Source: a virus
DNA: 22,705 nucleotides
IMG/VR virus record: IMGVR_UViG_3300005613_003664
Location: 1 to 22,705 of that record
Reading direction: 5' to 3' (one strand)
The notes beneath the pieces are model-generated. The model did no database searches, was not told where the DNA came from, and saw nothing but the letters and a program-made list of their open reading frames with translations. The translations under genes were made by a program, and so were the position numbers. Positions 1-7,118 of the stretch are shown here, piece after piece (position 1 is the first letter of the stretch; each line of letters opens with the position of its first letter).

Positions 1-123
1 ACAGATACTATAATTAAGTGGAGATGGAATAGTAGTGATTTGTATGCTTCTTTGGATGCAAACCAAACTTGTCAGATAAAAACTCAAGGATGGAGATTTC
101 CATTGTTTTCCGATTATAAAAAT
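1..123. repeat. Left copy of 123-bp terminal direct repeat (circularity overlap)
   Basis: These bases are identical to 22583-22705. A gene reads through the joined ends without a break, so the simplest reading is a circular molecule of 22,582 bp whose assembly ends overlap. A short direct terminal repeat of a linear genome is the alternative. Confidence 0.95.
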
Positions 124-147
124 ATACTGGGGGCAGTATGCAACTAA
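1..147 (+). CDS. 3' end of small membrane protein that crosses the contig junction
   Basis: This is the C-terminal part of the gene that starts at 22274; frame 1 continues it exactly and ends at TAA 145-147. When joined, the protein has 151 residues. The C-terminal half here is soluble and aromatic (KWRWNSSDLYASLD, then GWRFPLFSDYKNI). Its last codons (124-139) also form a small hairpin with a GGGG loop between ATACTG and CAGTAT. Function unknown. The N-terminal half with two membrane segments is at the other end of the window. Confidence 0.85.
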   Translation, partial: TDTIIKWRWNSSDLYASLDANQTCQIKTQGWRFPLFSDYKNILGAVCN

Positions 148-198
148 GACGATTTGGGACGGAACTAAATTCCTATTAAACTCTCCGTTAGGAAAAAA

Positions 199-408
199 AT
201 GACACTTGACGATATTTTAGTGAAAAGGGTAGAATTTAATGCAGAGTTTATCCGAGCTGTGCAAAGTAATCCAGATATACCCAGAAGTAACATAGAAGTT
301 TATAAACAAAAAGATGAAGAACAGATATATTGGTTTTGTGATAACTTTGGAGTTGAACCGGGAGAATATATTAAACTTTATAGGACTATGATCAGTGGCA
401 ATTTATAG
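199..408 (+). CDS. Small acidic hypothetical protein (69 aa)
   Basis: I do not recognise this 69-residue protein. It begins MTLDDILVKRVEF and is mostly predicted helix with a mixed-charge middle (YKQKDEEQIYWF); no membrane segment or signal peptide is visible. A weak AGG lies just upstream of the start. It is the first gene after the membrane protein crossing the junction. Its last codons overlap the GTG start of the C2HC finger gene at 395, so it probably belongs to the same transcript as the finger and the serine recombinase. The 51 bases before it (148-198) hold only a weak GGAA/TTCC hairpin at 161-173. Confidence 0.6.
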   Translation: MTLDDILVKRVEFNAEFIRAVQSNPDIPRSNIEVYKQKDEEQIYWFCDNFGVEPGEYIKLYRTMISGNL

Positions 409-520
409 AAATCTTCCATTTTATTGTATAAAATGTGGTGAGGAGTTTAAGAATACTGATGATTTAATGGAACATCAAGTGAGGTGTATGGAGGAACATG
501 AAAGTTGCGATATATTGTAG
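395..520 (+). CDS. Tiny C2HC zinc-finger protein (41 aa)
   Basis: A short frame starting at GTG 395 encodes 41 residues with one classical zinc finger: Cys11-x2-Cys14-x12-His27-x3-Cys31. The structural Phe18 and Leu24 are at the usual positions of a C2H2-type finger, with Cys as last ligand. An AGGA at 382-385 lies about nine bases before the GTG. The frame overlaps the previous gene by 14 bases and the recombinase start by 23, as is usual in this compact genome. Single-finger proteins of this size are common in archaeal viruses and usually act as DNA- or protein-binding regulators. That role is inferred here. The non-ATG start is the main doubt. Confidence 0.6.
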   Translation: MAIYRNLPFYCIKCGEEFKNTDDLMEHQVRCMEEHESCDIL

Positions 521-995
521 GGTTTCAACATCTGAACAAGATGCTGATAAACAAGAATATCTCTGTAAGGAGTATTGTAAAAGGAACGAACATCAAGTTT
601 ACAAAGTGTACAAAGATGTTATAAGTGGAACGAAGACATCAAGAGTATCTTTCAATGAACTCATAAATGATATGAGACATTTTAAGTTTGATGCAATAAT
701 GGTGACAAAACTTGATAGACTAGGGAGATCACTTCAACATCTTTTAAGCCTTTTTGATGAGTTTAAAGCAAAAGGTGTACATTTTATCGCTGTTACACAA
801 AATATAGATACTAGCAGTCCTTCAGGGAGGTTACAATTACAAATAATGGGAGCCTTCGCAGAGTTTGAACGTAATATTATATCTGAAAGAACAAAAGAAG
901 GTATGAAACGTGCAACAGGGGTAGGGAAGAGGGGAAAAGATAAACAACCAAGAAAAAGAAGGGGGGGTCTTAAAAAGCGTATAACTTACACCTAA
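498..995 (+). CDS. Serine recombinase (resolvase/invertase), catalytic domain with basic tail
   Basis: This is a small serine recombinase of 165 residues. The N-terminus (AIYCRVSTSEQ) holds the nucleophile Ser10 and Arg8. The KLDRLGRS stretch near residue 70-77 carries the active-site arginines. GRLQLQIMGAFAEFERNIISERTKEG is the usual long E-helix/dimerisation region (written here from positions about 110-135). The family normally ends in a helix-turn-helix of about 40 residues; here only a very basic tail (KRGKDKQPRKRRGG, then KKRITYT) follows, after a run of seven G at 961-967. Shifting frame there gives no HTH, so the short form appears real rather than a recent frameshift. It could resolve multimers of the circular genome, integrate it, or invert segments. 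No att or res site was recognised. Confidence 0.9.
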   Translation: MKVAIYCRVSTSEQDADKQEYLCKEYCKRNEHQVYKVYKDVISGTKTSRVSFNELINDMRHFKFDAIMVTKLDRLGRSLQHLLSLFDEFKAKGVHFIAVTQNIDTSSPSGRLQLQIMGAFAEFERNIISERTKEGMKRATGVGKRGKDKQPRKRRGGLKKRITYT

Positions 996-1026
996 ATTTT
1001 TGTAGTTAAAAACGCCCCTTTTTATA

Positions 1027-1350
1027 ATGGAAAATAGTAAATATATCATACCACATGTGAACACCGAAACAGGGCAGATATTTGGATGTGAAGAAGGAAG
1101 CCTGAAATGGTTTCACGAAAAAGGACATATAGAGTTCGGAAAATCTGCCTTTGGTTCATCAATCTTAATGATAAGGCAATACTTACAACAGATATTCTTA
1201 TTTTCTCTAATGCTTTCAATACCGTTTAGGATCTTATATTTTATACCAGTTACTTCATGGGGCTTGGATACTATGTTATTCCTATTTGAGGAATGGTGGG
1301 CGAATCAGTACGCATCAGAGAACTTTGAACACTCTTATAAAGTAGGTTAG
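1027..1350 (+). CDS. Small membrane-embedded HEXXH metallopeptidase-like protein
   Basis: A 107-residue protein with the zincin motif HEKGH at residues 30-34, followed by a hydrophobic stretch (about 43-83) able to form one or two membrane helices. A later EEWWANQYA at 88-96 matches the place where M48-like gluzincins carry their third zinc ligand (Glu) and an Asn/Asp. The motif order and the membrane spacing support a minimal membrane metallopeptidase, but it is far shorter than typical M48 enzymes, so activity is unproven. Possible roles are processing of virion membrane proteins or cell envelope escape. It starts at an ATG without a Shine-Dalgarno sequence, so the message may be leaderless. 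Confidence 0.6.
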   Translation: MENSKYIIPHVNTETGQIFGCEEGSLKWFHEKGHIEFGKSAFGSSILMIRQYLQQIFLFSLMLSIPFRILYFIPVTSWGLDTMLFLFEEWWANQYASENFEHSYKVG

Positions 1351-1363
1351 TTACTCACTTAGT

Positions 1364-1489
1364 ATGTTAAGGGTTACCGAAGTTTTCACTGACGAAGAAG
1401 CCATAAAACTTAAGATTGCAAAAGGTTCTATGACGTGGAGAGATTTTATTCTAAGTAAATGCTGTGAGGATAGTAAAGATGAAGTTTAG
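1364..1489 (+). CDS. Short helical hypothetical protein (41 aa)
   Basis: A 41-residue frame starting MLRVTEVFTDEEAIKLK and containing KGSMTWRDFIL, a pattern seen in small phage and archaeal proteins of unknown role. It ends at TAG 1487-1489, overlapping the start of the next gene at 1479 by 11 bases, which favours a real translated gene in this coupled cluster. No convincing ribosome-binding site is seen upstream. Function unknown. Confidence 0.45.
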   Translation: MLRVTEVFTDEEAIKLKIAKGSMTWRDFILSKCCEDSKDEV

Positions 1490-1697
1490 ATTAGGTCAAG
1501 TTGTTAGGCATAAAGTTAGTAAACAAAAAGGTGTAATAATCAAATTTACAAAAAGAAATGGATTATATCATGCTATAATCTCATATGGTGAAGATTATAG
1601 TGCTATTAAAAAGAGATGGTTCTTCAGAAACGATTATTTGGATTGTTATTTACAAGAAATAGAGGAGGATAAAGATGTCACAGATATTTGGGATTGA
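1479..1697 (+). CDS. Small beta-barrel-like protein (72 aa)
   Basis: The frame is open from GTG 1464, but ATG 1479 is preferred because GAGGA at 1466-1470 sits eight bases upstream. The 72 residues begin MKFRLGQVVRHKVSKQKGVII, an opening like SH3-fold or CarD/KOW-type small domains (a 'GxVVxHK...GVI' strand-turn-strand). An aromatic segment (KKRWFFRNDYLDCYLQ) and an acidic C-terminus follow. Nucleic-acid or protein binding is plausible but not shown. Its end overlaps the next gene by 23 bases. Confidence 0.6.
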   Translation: MKFRLGQVVRHKVSKQKGVIIKFTKRNGLYHAIISYGEDYSAIKKRWFFRNDYLDCYLQEIEEDKDVTDIWD

Positions 1698-2373
1698 TTT
1701 AGGTATAAATCTCCCATCATTATTGGGTGGTTTTACTGGTTCTACTGTGATGATAATTATTGCAGTAATATTAATGGCCATATCTGGTGTAATAGTAATA
1801 TATTTTATCTTAGATAATAGGAACTATAATAAGAAAGTTATCATATGGGAGAATCTTGGCGGAGGTAAATTTGAGATGGCCGGACGTGATAAGGCCAGGC
1901 TTGTCAAGGTTGGTGACGCTGGAGAAGAGATTTTATTCTTAAAGTATCGTAGAATATACCGTTCTGCTTATGGTAGAAAGATGGGTAAAAATACCTACTG
2001 GTTTGCTATCGGCCAGGATGGTTACTGGTATAATATTATACTTGGAGACTTAGACGCTAAAATGGGTATATTGGACATTGAACCTATTGATAGGGATATG
2101 AGATATATGCACGTTGCTATAAGAAAGAATATTCAAGAACGTTATAGAAAAGTAAGTTTTATGGAAAAATATGGTATAATATTAATGAGTGGTATTTTCT
2201 TATTAATAATGATTGGGTCACTTTTCTTTTTGATTGACCAAATAGGCGAACTAATGACACAAGCATCTTCAACAGTTAAATCAATCCAGGAATCTAACGA
2301 GTTGATAATGAAGGCATTGTCAACCGTTTCACAGTCTTGTAATGGTGGTTCAGGGATAATCACAGTGAAATAA
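1675..2373 (+). CDS. Two-helix membrane protein with cytoplasmic central domain (232 aa)
   Basis: I do not recognise a named family. The protein has a membrane helix at about residues 22-46 and another at about 166-190. Between them lies a soluble, basic and aromatic domain of about 115 residues (IIWENLGGGKFEMAG, YGRKMGKNTYWFAIGQDGYWY). A polar, probably coiled-coil tail follows the second helix. A strong GAGGAGGA at 1663-1670 precedes the ATG. It heads a chain of small membrane or coiled-coil genes (1675-2915) joined by overlaps, which suggests a membrane-bound complex made during infection or a minor virion component. Confidence 0.75.
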   Translation: MSQIFGIDLGINLPSLLGGFTGSTVMIIIAVILMAISGVIVIYFILDNRNYNKKVIIWENLGGGKFEMAGRDKARLVKVGDAGEEILFLKYRRIYRSAYGRKMGKNTYWFAIGQDGYWYNIILGDLDAKMGILDIEPIDRDMRYMHVAIRKNIQERYRKVSFMEKYGIILMSGIFLLIMIGSLFFLIDQIGELMTQASSTVKSIQESNELIMKALSTVSQSCNGGSGIITVK

Positions 2374-2558
2374 TGGATAGTGGTATAATACTTATTATTA
2401 TTCTAGGGTTGTTGGCCTTCCTCACATTTATCTTTTTTATCTTAGATTGGTATTTAACAAATCTTCAACTAAAAAGACTAATGGAGGCATATAATGAACG
2501 AGACAACAAATCAAGAAACGGACAAGTTCAAGGAACAAGTTCAGGAACTCTTGAATGA
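2373..2558 (+). CDS. Single-pass membrane protein (61 aa)
   Basis: The start overlaps the previous stop in a TAATG arrangement. The N-terminus is one hydrophobic helix (residues 4-28, GIILIIILGLLAFLTFIFFIL), and a short polar, charged tail (KRLMEAYNERDNKSRNG) follows. The last third overlaps the coiled-coil gene at 2494. Function unknown; likely a partner of its membrane-protein neighbours. Confidence 0.6.
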   Translation: MDSGIILIIILGLLAFLTFIFFILDWYLTNLQLKRLMEAYNERDNKSRNGQVQGTSSGTLE

Positions 2559-2670
2559 GAATAATACACTTAGGGATTTAGTTAATTATAAAGATGAAGT
2601 ATTTTTTAGAATGCAGTTAATCAGAGTTCTTGAAGACATCAAAGATGAACTTAAGAACTTGAAAACATGA
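2494..2670 (+). CDS. Small coiled-coil protein (58 aa)
   Basis: A 58-residue frame with GGAGG at 2483-2487, six bases before the ATG. It begins MNETTNQETDKFKEQVQ and ends VLEDIKDELKNLKT. Leucine and other hydrophobic residues recur every three to four positions, so it should form a coiled coil. It overlaps the preceding gene by 65 bases in another frame and the next gene by ATGA. The good ribosome-binding site and the coupled stop/start make it a credible gene. Role unknown, probably oligomerisation with the neighbouring membrane proteins. Confidence 0.65.
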   Translation: MNETTNQETDKFKEQVQELLNENNTLRDLVNYKDEVFFRMQLIRVLEDIKDELKNLKT

Positions 2671-2915
2671 AAACTCTAGATCTTATAATAATTCTTACAA
2701 TATTTATATTCATAACAATAGCATCATGCCTTATAACAACATTCTATATCTTATATGAAACTAATTCTTGCACAGTAGATCCTATTGGTTATGGAGTTGA
2801 AGAGATTAGGAGTATCACTGGTGCAACATACGTTTACGGTAATATAAACATAATAAGATCAGATGGTAAGATTATGTCCGAACCTTTTGGAGATTATAAT
2901 ATTTCTATTGAATAA
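2667..2915 (+). CDS. Membrane-anchored small extracellular protein (82 aa)
   Basis: An ATGA overlap links it to the coiled-coil gene. Residues 5-30 form a hydrophobic signal-anchor (LDLIIILTIFIFITIASCLI). The remaining 50 residues are probably outside the cell and beta-rich (EEIRSITGATYVYGN, GDYNISIE) with a single Cys in the exposed part. No family recognised. It is the last gene of the left-hand plus-strand unit. Confidence 0.6.
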   Translation: MKTLDLIIILTIFIFITIASCLITTFYILYETNSCTVDPIGYGVEEIRSITGATYVYGNINIIRSDGKIMSEPFGDYNISIE

Positions 2916-2952
2916 AAAAAAGAAAAGGAAAAAATAAAAAAATCCTTTATTG
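2916..2952. terminator. A-rich/T-rich terminator between convergent genes
   Basis: Between the stop of the plus-strand unit and the end of the convergent capsid-like gene lie long A runs on the plus strand. Read from the minus strand these are oligo-T tracts just after the capsid-like stop, the usual archaeal termination signal. No stable hairpin is evident. Confidence 0.5.
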
Positions 2953-2967
2953 ATTATGTTGGATCAC

Positions 2968-3285
2968 TTAAAGTGAACCACCGCTACCACCTACACCCAT
3001 TCTTTTACTTTGCATTACAAGTAATACTAAAGCACCAAATAGGAATACAACTGCAACGATAAGTAAGATTGTTGGAATCTTAGCAGAGATGTTATCTAGT
3101 CCCTCTGTAAAATTACCAGCCATTCTATCTGACACATTATCATATTCACTGTTAGCAGTAAGTAAGTTTGCCCCAATAAGTGTAGCGATTACAACAAGTA
3201 CCACAACAACGCCAATGATTAAACCACCAACGCCTTGTACAGTATCGTTTACAACACCACCCTTTCTTTTAGAAATTGCTCTCAT
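2968..3285 (-). CDS. Putative major capsid protein, spindle-shaped-virus type (105 aa)
   Basis: A 105-residue protein with a basic N-terminus (MRAISKRKGG), then two long hydrophobic helices at about residues 17-42 and 70-91 separated by a polar, Asn-rich linker. It ends in a short basic, Gly-rich tail (SKRMGVGGSGGSL). Small size and two membrane helices are the hallmark of capsid proteins of spindle-shaped archaeal viruses (fuselloviruses, His1, PAV1). It stands alone behind its own promoter with a strong GGAGG (3301-3305), as expected of a protein made in bulk. The gap from GGAGG to ATG is long (15 bases). The assignment rests on architecture and context, not on sequence identity that I can verify; another small membrane protein, such as a holin-like one, cannot be excluded. 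Confidence 0.6.
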   Translation of the reverse strand: MRAISKRKGGVVNDTVQGVGGLIIGVVVVLVVIATLIGANLLTANSEYDNVSDRMAGNFTEGLDNISAKIPTILLIVAVVFLFGALVLLVMQSKRMGVGGSGGSL

Positions 3286-3471
3286 GTTATTATATTATAA
3301 CCTCCTTTCATGTCATGGTTATATTTCATGTATATATAGCTATTTTGACATATTTAAAGTAATGTTTCACTTGTTACAATGTAACATCCTTTTAAGTGGT
3401 GGCAATTATCACCACATTTTGAAAGAAATTAATTATTTACGAGGCATTTAGCTAGAAATTAGACATTTTTC
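3286..3471 (-). promoter_or_regulatory. Promoter region of the capsid-like gene, with operator site
   Basis: On the minus strand a TATA box (GCTATATATA, 3331-3340) precedes the GGAGG at 3301-3305, with the expected transcription start near 3309. Upstream at 3372-3386 is TGTTACAATGTAACA, a 15-bp palindrome (apart from its centre) matching the two sites before the virion operon at 4885 and 4906. A second inverted repeat, GTGGTG/CACCAC with an 8-base loop, is at 3396-3415. Placement upstream of the TATA box fits an activator site, which is inference. Confidence 0.6.
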
Positions 3472-4338
3472 TTAAGAAATTACCTTATTATCCTGTATTT
3501 TACCCCTAATCTGGTAAATTCGTTTAACTCCTACACCCAAAATACCTGAAAGTGTATCAACATCTATGTGCATATTTGATTTTATTATTTCATCTCTCTT
3601 CTCCAGCCATATCTCTCTTTCAGTTTTAGGTTTCTTAAGCTCCGCACCACGAAAAGCACTCATTAAGGTTTCTTCCTTAACCTTCTTGTACTCCACATTC
3701 TCTAGAAGATCACATTGTGTGAACCTTCCCCTAAACATTGGCTTAACAGCATTATAATCGTGTTCTTTCTTACCTAATCTATATAATTTCGCCTTAGCTT
3801 TATCACCATAATATGCAAAACGTCCACGTTCATTATTTTTAACATAGGTTCTTATCATAAACCTTGTTCTATCTAGTGTGAAGTAATTACTCATACGGAA
3901 AAAACTCGGTGCAACAATAAGGAAGAATAAATTTTTCTGTCTTATGATGGAGAATATCTTAACTAGATCTCTCTGTGATTTTTTCATTGTTTCTATTGAC
4001 ATGAACAATAAATAACCTTCATCAAACATAACAGCACTACCCCTCTTAGCATTTGACAGTATCCTAAAAGCATCATCTTCATCTTTAATTATCTGGTCAA
4101 CAGGATTAAACTTATTTTTTGTCATGAATTGCATTATTGTTCCACCAAGAGAAGATTTTCCTGATCCTTCACTCCCACAAACAACACCACCAACATCATG
4201 ATCCTTCTTTATTTGTTCTCTAGCAAATAATAGTTTTTTATATAAGAAACCGTCAAGATAAATGTCACCATCTTGTTTATCTTCACTAGATATTACAACC
4301 CAATCATCCTTTTCCTTATCAAATCTTAACAATACCAT
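3472..4338 (-). CDS. P-loop ATPase (FtsK/HerA or Zot-like), probable virion assembly or packaging motor
   Basis: A Walker A motif (GSEGSGKSS, about residues 55-63) and a Walker B motif (SAVMFDEG, about 101-108) are clear. A FFLIVAPSFF strand about 35 residues later is placed like a sensor strand. The C-terminal 50 residues include a helix-turn-helix-like stretch (DTLSGILGVGVKRIYQIR). The size and motif order suit Zot/FtsK-type ATPases found in filamentous, spindle-shaped and other membrane-containing viruses, where they act in assembly or genome movement. The frame is open from ATG 4347, but AAGGTGG abuts that codon. ATG 4338 is spaced correctly and overlaps the upstream stop as TAATG, so I chose it (288 aa). 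It shares a transcript with the 146-residue gene upstream. Confidence 0.75.
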   Translation of the reverse strand: MVLLRFDKEKDDWVVISSEDKQDGDIYLDGFLYKKLLFAREQIKKDHDVGGVVCGSEGSGKSSLGGTIMQFMTKNKFNPVDQIIKDEDDAFRILSNAKRGSAVMFDEGYLLFMSIETMKKSQRDLVKIFSIIRQKNLFFLIVAPSFFRMSNYFTLDRTRFMIRTYVKNNERGRFAYYGDKAKAKLYRLGKKEHDYNAVKPMFRGRFTQCDLLENVEYKKVKEETLMSAFRGAELKKPKTEREIWLEKRDEIIKSNMHIDVDTLSGILGVGVKRIYQIRGKIQDNKVIS

Positions 4339-4778
4339 TAATCCCATCCACCTTCTTCTTCTTGTTTTGGTGCGGTCAGGTCATGTTCTTCTAAATATTC
4401 ACGTACCCTAAGTTCAAAGATATTAAGTAACCTCTTTATATCCTCCCAGTTTGAAGTATTTAACATTCTCTTTATCTTAACATTACCGAAGCTCTCTTCA
4501 TGATATTCTGTAAATACTGGACGATACTTTATGAAATCTTCAACCAAAATCCTAATTTTTTCCCCTTCAGTCTTTTCTTTAGCACTCATCTTACTCCAAA
4601 CTTCAGACAACAATGAAGATGTACAGGTAAGTATAGCCTCATAATTATATGTTTGAGTTGTAGGATTAAACATTAAAGGGTTAAGTTTTAATCTATTAAT
4701 ATTATCTTGTAAATCATTAATTCTTCTTATCTGTAAAGCACCTTCATTAAAAGCTGAACTTATTCCGTCATCACTCAT
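4338..4778 (-). CDS. Helical hypothetical protein (146 aa)
   Basis: A soluble, mainly helical protein with no membrane segment, beginning MSDDGISSAFNEG and ending in an acidic tail (APKQEEEGGWD). No family recognised. It is the first gene of the minus-strand unit, 60 bases downstream of a likely TATA box, and lacks a clear Shine-Dalgarno sequence. Coupling to the ATPase gene (TAATG) suggests the two proteins work together, for example as an adaptor of the motor; this is inference only. Confidence 0.65.
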   Translation of the reverse strand: MSDDGISSAFNEGALQIRRINDLQDNINRLKLNPLMFNPTTQTYNYEAILTCTSSLLSEVWSKMSAKEKTEGEKIRILVEDFIKYRPVFTEYHEESFGNVKIKRMLNTSNWEDIKRLLNIFELRVREYLEEHDLTAPKQEEEGGWD

Positions 4779-4937
4779 ATAGTTACTAGGTTAGTATGTT
4801 ATTTAAGATTATTCATTGAGGCAACACCTTAGATATATTTATATAGTTTAATAATTATTAATATTCATGTGTAAAAGATGTGAGTGTAACACTGTAACAA
4901 TTCTATGTAACATTGTGACATCCAAGGATATATTATA
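4779..4937. promoter_or_regulatory. Divergent promoter region with two tandem operators
   Basis: An AT-rich stretch at about 4832-4858 contains TATA-like sequence readable on both strands: CTATATAAAT on the minus strand for the ATPase unit and ATATTTATATAG on the plus strand for the virion operon. At 4885-4899 (TGTAACACTGTAACA) and 4906-4920 (TGTAACATTGTGACA) are two copies of TGTNACANTGTNACA, starting exactly 21 bp apart, so on one face of the helix. The second is followed by TCC, as at 3387-3389. If the plus-strand TATA is correct the sites lie in the leader, where a bound protein would repress. Confidence 0.6.
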
Positions 4938-7118
4938 ATGGCTGTGATTTTAACAAAAGGTGGTCTTGTGTCTGTTGGTACTCCAAGTCAACAGGCTAGT
5001 TCTATACTAAAGAAAAAGAAACCAGTAACACAACCAACAAAGACTAAGATAACTTTTAAGAAGAGTAGTGGTTCTAAAAAAAGTAATACCCCAAAACCCA
5101 CACCTCAAACAACAAAAGAAGAAGTAAAGACATTAAAGGTTACAACAAATCAGAAAGATATATCTGCATTAGTGCAAGAAAAAAGAGAAAAGGATTATAT
5201 TGCACAAAAACAAACATTAAGAAGTTCTAAGGTTGATGGTTATAATTTAGAGTATTTACCACGATCATCAACACCAGCAAACGTTAAGAGTGGTGGAGTT
5301 CCAAGACCATCACAAAGACCAAAGAAGATTACTGGTTTTGCTAGGGTGGAAGGACAAGTCAGGGAAAAGATTACAGAACCGTTAATATTTAGGCCAATTG
5401 AGAAGGCGACAGGTGGTGACATCCGTTCTACTTTAACACAACTTAAGACAAGCAAAACTCTAAATGTTTTAGTCCCAGCGACATCTCCAGAATTTAGGAG
5501 ATTTACTGTGGGGGTTATTAGTCAAGTAAGAGAAAAACCACTTCAAACTGGTATTACTGCTGGTATAGGTTTTGGTGTGGGTGCTATAACTCCCTTGTTT
5601 CCAACAACTGTAAAGGTTGCATCGGTTGGACTTGGTGGTACTTTTGCTGTCACCGAAGGCGTAAGACTTTATGGAGCAAAGAAAACAGGAAATCTACCTG
5701 AAGAATTAGGTAGGACTGCTGTACAAGTTGGAGCTTTCGGAGTAGGTTATAAAGCTGGTTCAAGCACTGCAAGTTTCATTAAGACCAGAGGTTTAACATC
5801 AAGAGATCTTAAAGGATTTAGAAAACTGAGTAAACGTGAAGAGTTCCTTCTGGGTGAAGTTAGAAAGGGTAAGGACTTTGCATCAGTCAATATTGTTGGT
5901 GTTAAAAAGAGTGGTAGGTTAGTAATAAGAACAACTCGTACAGCTAACTTGCTTGAATCTGGTAGGCTTACAAGGGGAAGAGTTACAACTGAATATATCA
6001 AAGGGGGCATAGTCAGAACAAAAGTTACACAACCTTTTGATATAAAAAATCTTAAAGTTTCTGGTGCTAAGGTGGGAAGACCTGATGGTCTTAAGTTGTA
6101 CGTTGAGGATATTTCTTCTGTTAAAGCACAAAGGGTTACAACATACTTCAAGAAAACTGGAGCTGTTGACGGTTTAATATTGAAAGATAAACCTTTCATT
6201 CGTCAAAGTGTTACTGCTGGTTTTGGTAGGCAAGTAAAAGATGATGTAATATTCATTGAGGGTTTCAAGAGTGTAGGAAAAGGTAGAGGGAATGTCGATA
6301 TATATGGTGGAAAGAGTTTAAGTTTTACAGGGCAAAGGACAGGGCGTGGTTTTGTTAAAGTCACCACACCAAAGGCTACTTCTGGCCTTACAATTATTAG
6401 ACCTAGTGGTGCTAAGACTCCATCACTTGCAAGTATCCAAGCCCAGGAATTAAAACTGGCTTCTATCTCCTCCGTATCCACAGCACAAGGGGTGAAAACC
6501 TTACCATCTATAAGTCCTACAATCAACAAAGGGGGACAATTAACTAAACTGGCATTAGTTCCATCTTATCAAACTCAGAGAACTTCAAGCATTACAACCC
6601 AAAAGTCAAGACAGTTACCACGAAGTGCTACGAGGTTATCTTTAAGCACAGCACAATCTCCATCTCAAATTTCTAGTACGAGGTTATCTTTAAGCACAGC
6701 ACAAGTAAGTTCTACAAGTAGTTTAACACGTACTAGGACTGAACAGAAGTTGTCACAAGAGTCTAGGACAGAGCAACGATTGAGGGCGGATACAGTTCAA
6801 CGAACAGTGTTCAAGACTGTTAGCCTAAATGCACCAAATATCAGGACTAGGTTTAATAATGAAACATTGACTGGTTTTGATTACAAACTAAGACCGATAA
6901 GGGATAGTGAAAAACAAAGCTCAACAGTAACATTAAGGACTCCTTCGGGAAAAAGGTATAATATTCGTGGTGTATTTGGAAGCACAACACAAGCTATTAA
7001 GGGTGGAGTACGTGCAGGTTTTGGAACTTTCCAGGTCTTAGGGACTGGTTCATTATCAACACCAGAAGGTTTTATAAGAAGTGGTACGATATTTAAAAAG
7101 AAAAGGAAAAAGAAATGA
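4938..7118 (+). CDS. Large Ser/Thr/Gln-rich putative virion protein (726 aa)
   Basis: No named family recognised. Residues 1-140 are basic and low in complexity (KKKKPVTQPTKTK, SSGSKKSNTPKPT). About 195-275 are glycine/alanine-rich and hydrophobic (QTGITAGIGFGVGAITPLF, VASVGLGGTFAV, TAVQVGAFGVGYKAG), able to sit in a membrane. About 290-480 are predicted beta-rich. Residues 520-630 are Ser/Thr/Gln-rich and include two copies of TRLSLSTAQ from a 28-bp DNA repeat. The end is strongly basic (KKKRKKK). AAGGA lies ten bases before the ATG. It opens the long virion operon and overlaps the next gene by ATGA, so a structural or genome-associated role is likely. Very basic ends could contact DNA or the membrane surface. 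Confidence 0.75.
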   Translation: MAVILTKGGLVSVGTPSQQASSILKKKKPVTQPTKTKITFKKSSGSKKSNTPKPTPQTTKEEVKTLKVTTNQKDISALVQEKREKDYIAQKQTLRSSKVDGYNLEYLPRSSTPANVKSGGVPRPSQRPKKITGFARVEGQVREKITEPLIFRPIEKATGGDIRSTLTQLKTSKTLNVLVPATSPEFRRFTVGVISQVREKPLQTGITAGIGFGVGAITPLFPTTVKVASVGLGGTFAVTEGVRLYGAKKTGNLPEELGRTAVQVGAFGVGYKAGSSTASFIKTRGLTSRDLKGFRKLSKREEFLLGEVRKGKDFASVNIVGVKKSGRLVIRTTRTANLLESGRLTRGRVTTEYIKGGIVRTKVTQPFDIKNLKVSGAKVGRPDGLKLYVEDISSVKAQRVTTYFKKTGAVDGLILKDKPFIRQSVTAGFGRQVKDDVIFIEGFKSVGKGRGNVDIYGGKSLSFTGQRTGRGFVKVTTPKATSGLTIIRPSGAKTPSLASIQAQELKLASISSVSTAQGVKTLPSISPTINKGGQLTKLALVPSYQTQRTSSITTQKSRQLPRSATRLSLSTAQSPSQISSTRLSLSTAQVSSTSSLTRTRTEQKLSQESRTEQRLRADTVQRTVFKTVSLNAPNIRTRFNNETLTGFDYKLRPIRDSEKQSSTVTLRTPSGKRYNIRGVFGSTTQAIKGGVRAGFGTFQVLGTGSLSTPEGFIRSGTIFKKKRKKK
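6629..6704 (+). repeat. 28-bp in-frame direct repeat inside the 726-aa gene
   Basis: Bases 6629-6656 are repeated exactly at 6677-6704. The 48-bp offset is a multiple of three, so both copies encode TRLSLSTAQ. Identity at the DNA level, including wobble positions, points to a recent duplication in a low-complexity linker. Confidence 0.9.

Noticed and set aside
961-967. Run of seven G as a programmed frameshift site in the recombinase
   Set aside because: Neither alternative frame extends the protein meaningfully; both stop within a few codons.
3089-3451. 120-residue plus-strand frame opposite the capsid-like gene
   Set aside because: A shadow of the minus-strand capsid-like gene and its promoter; composition is not protein-like and no ribosome-binding site is seen.
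5747-6199. 150-residue minus-strand frame inside the 726-aa gene
   Set aside because: The plus-strand gene is uninterrupted, has start signals and overlaps its neighbour properly; the minus frame is a shadow.
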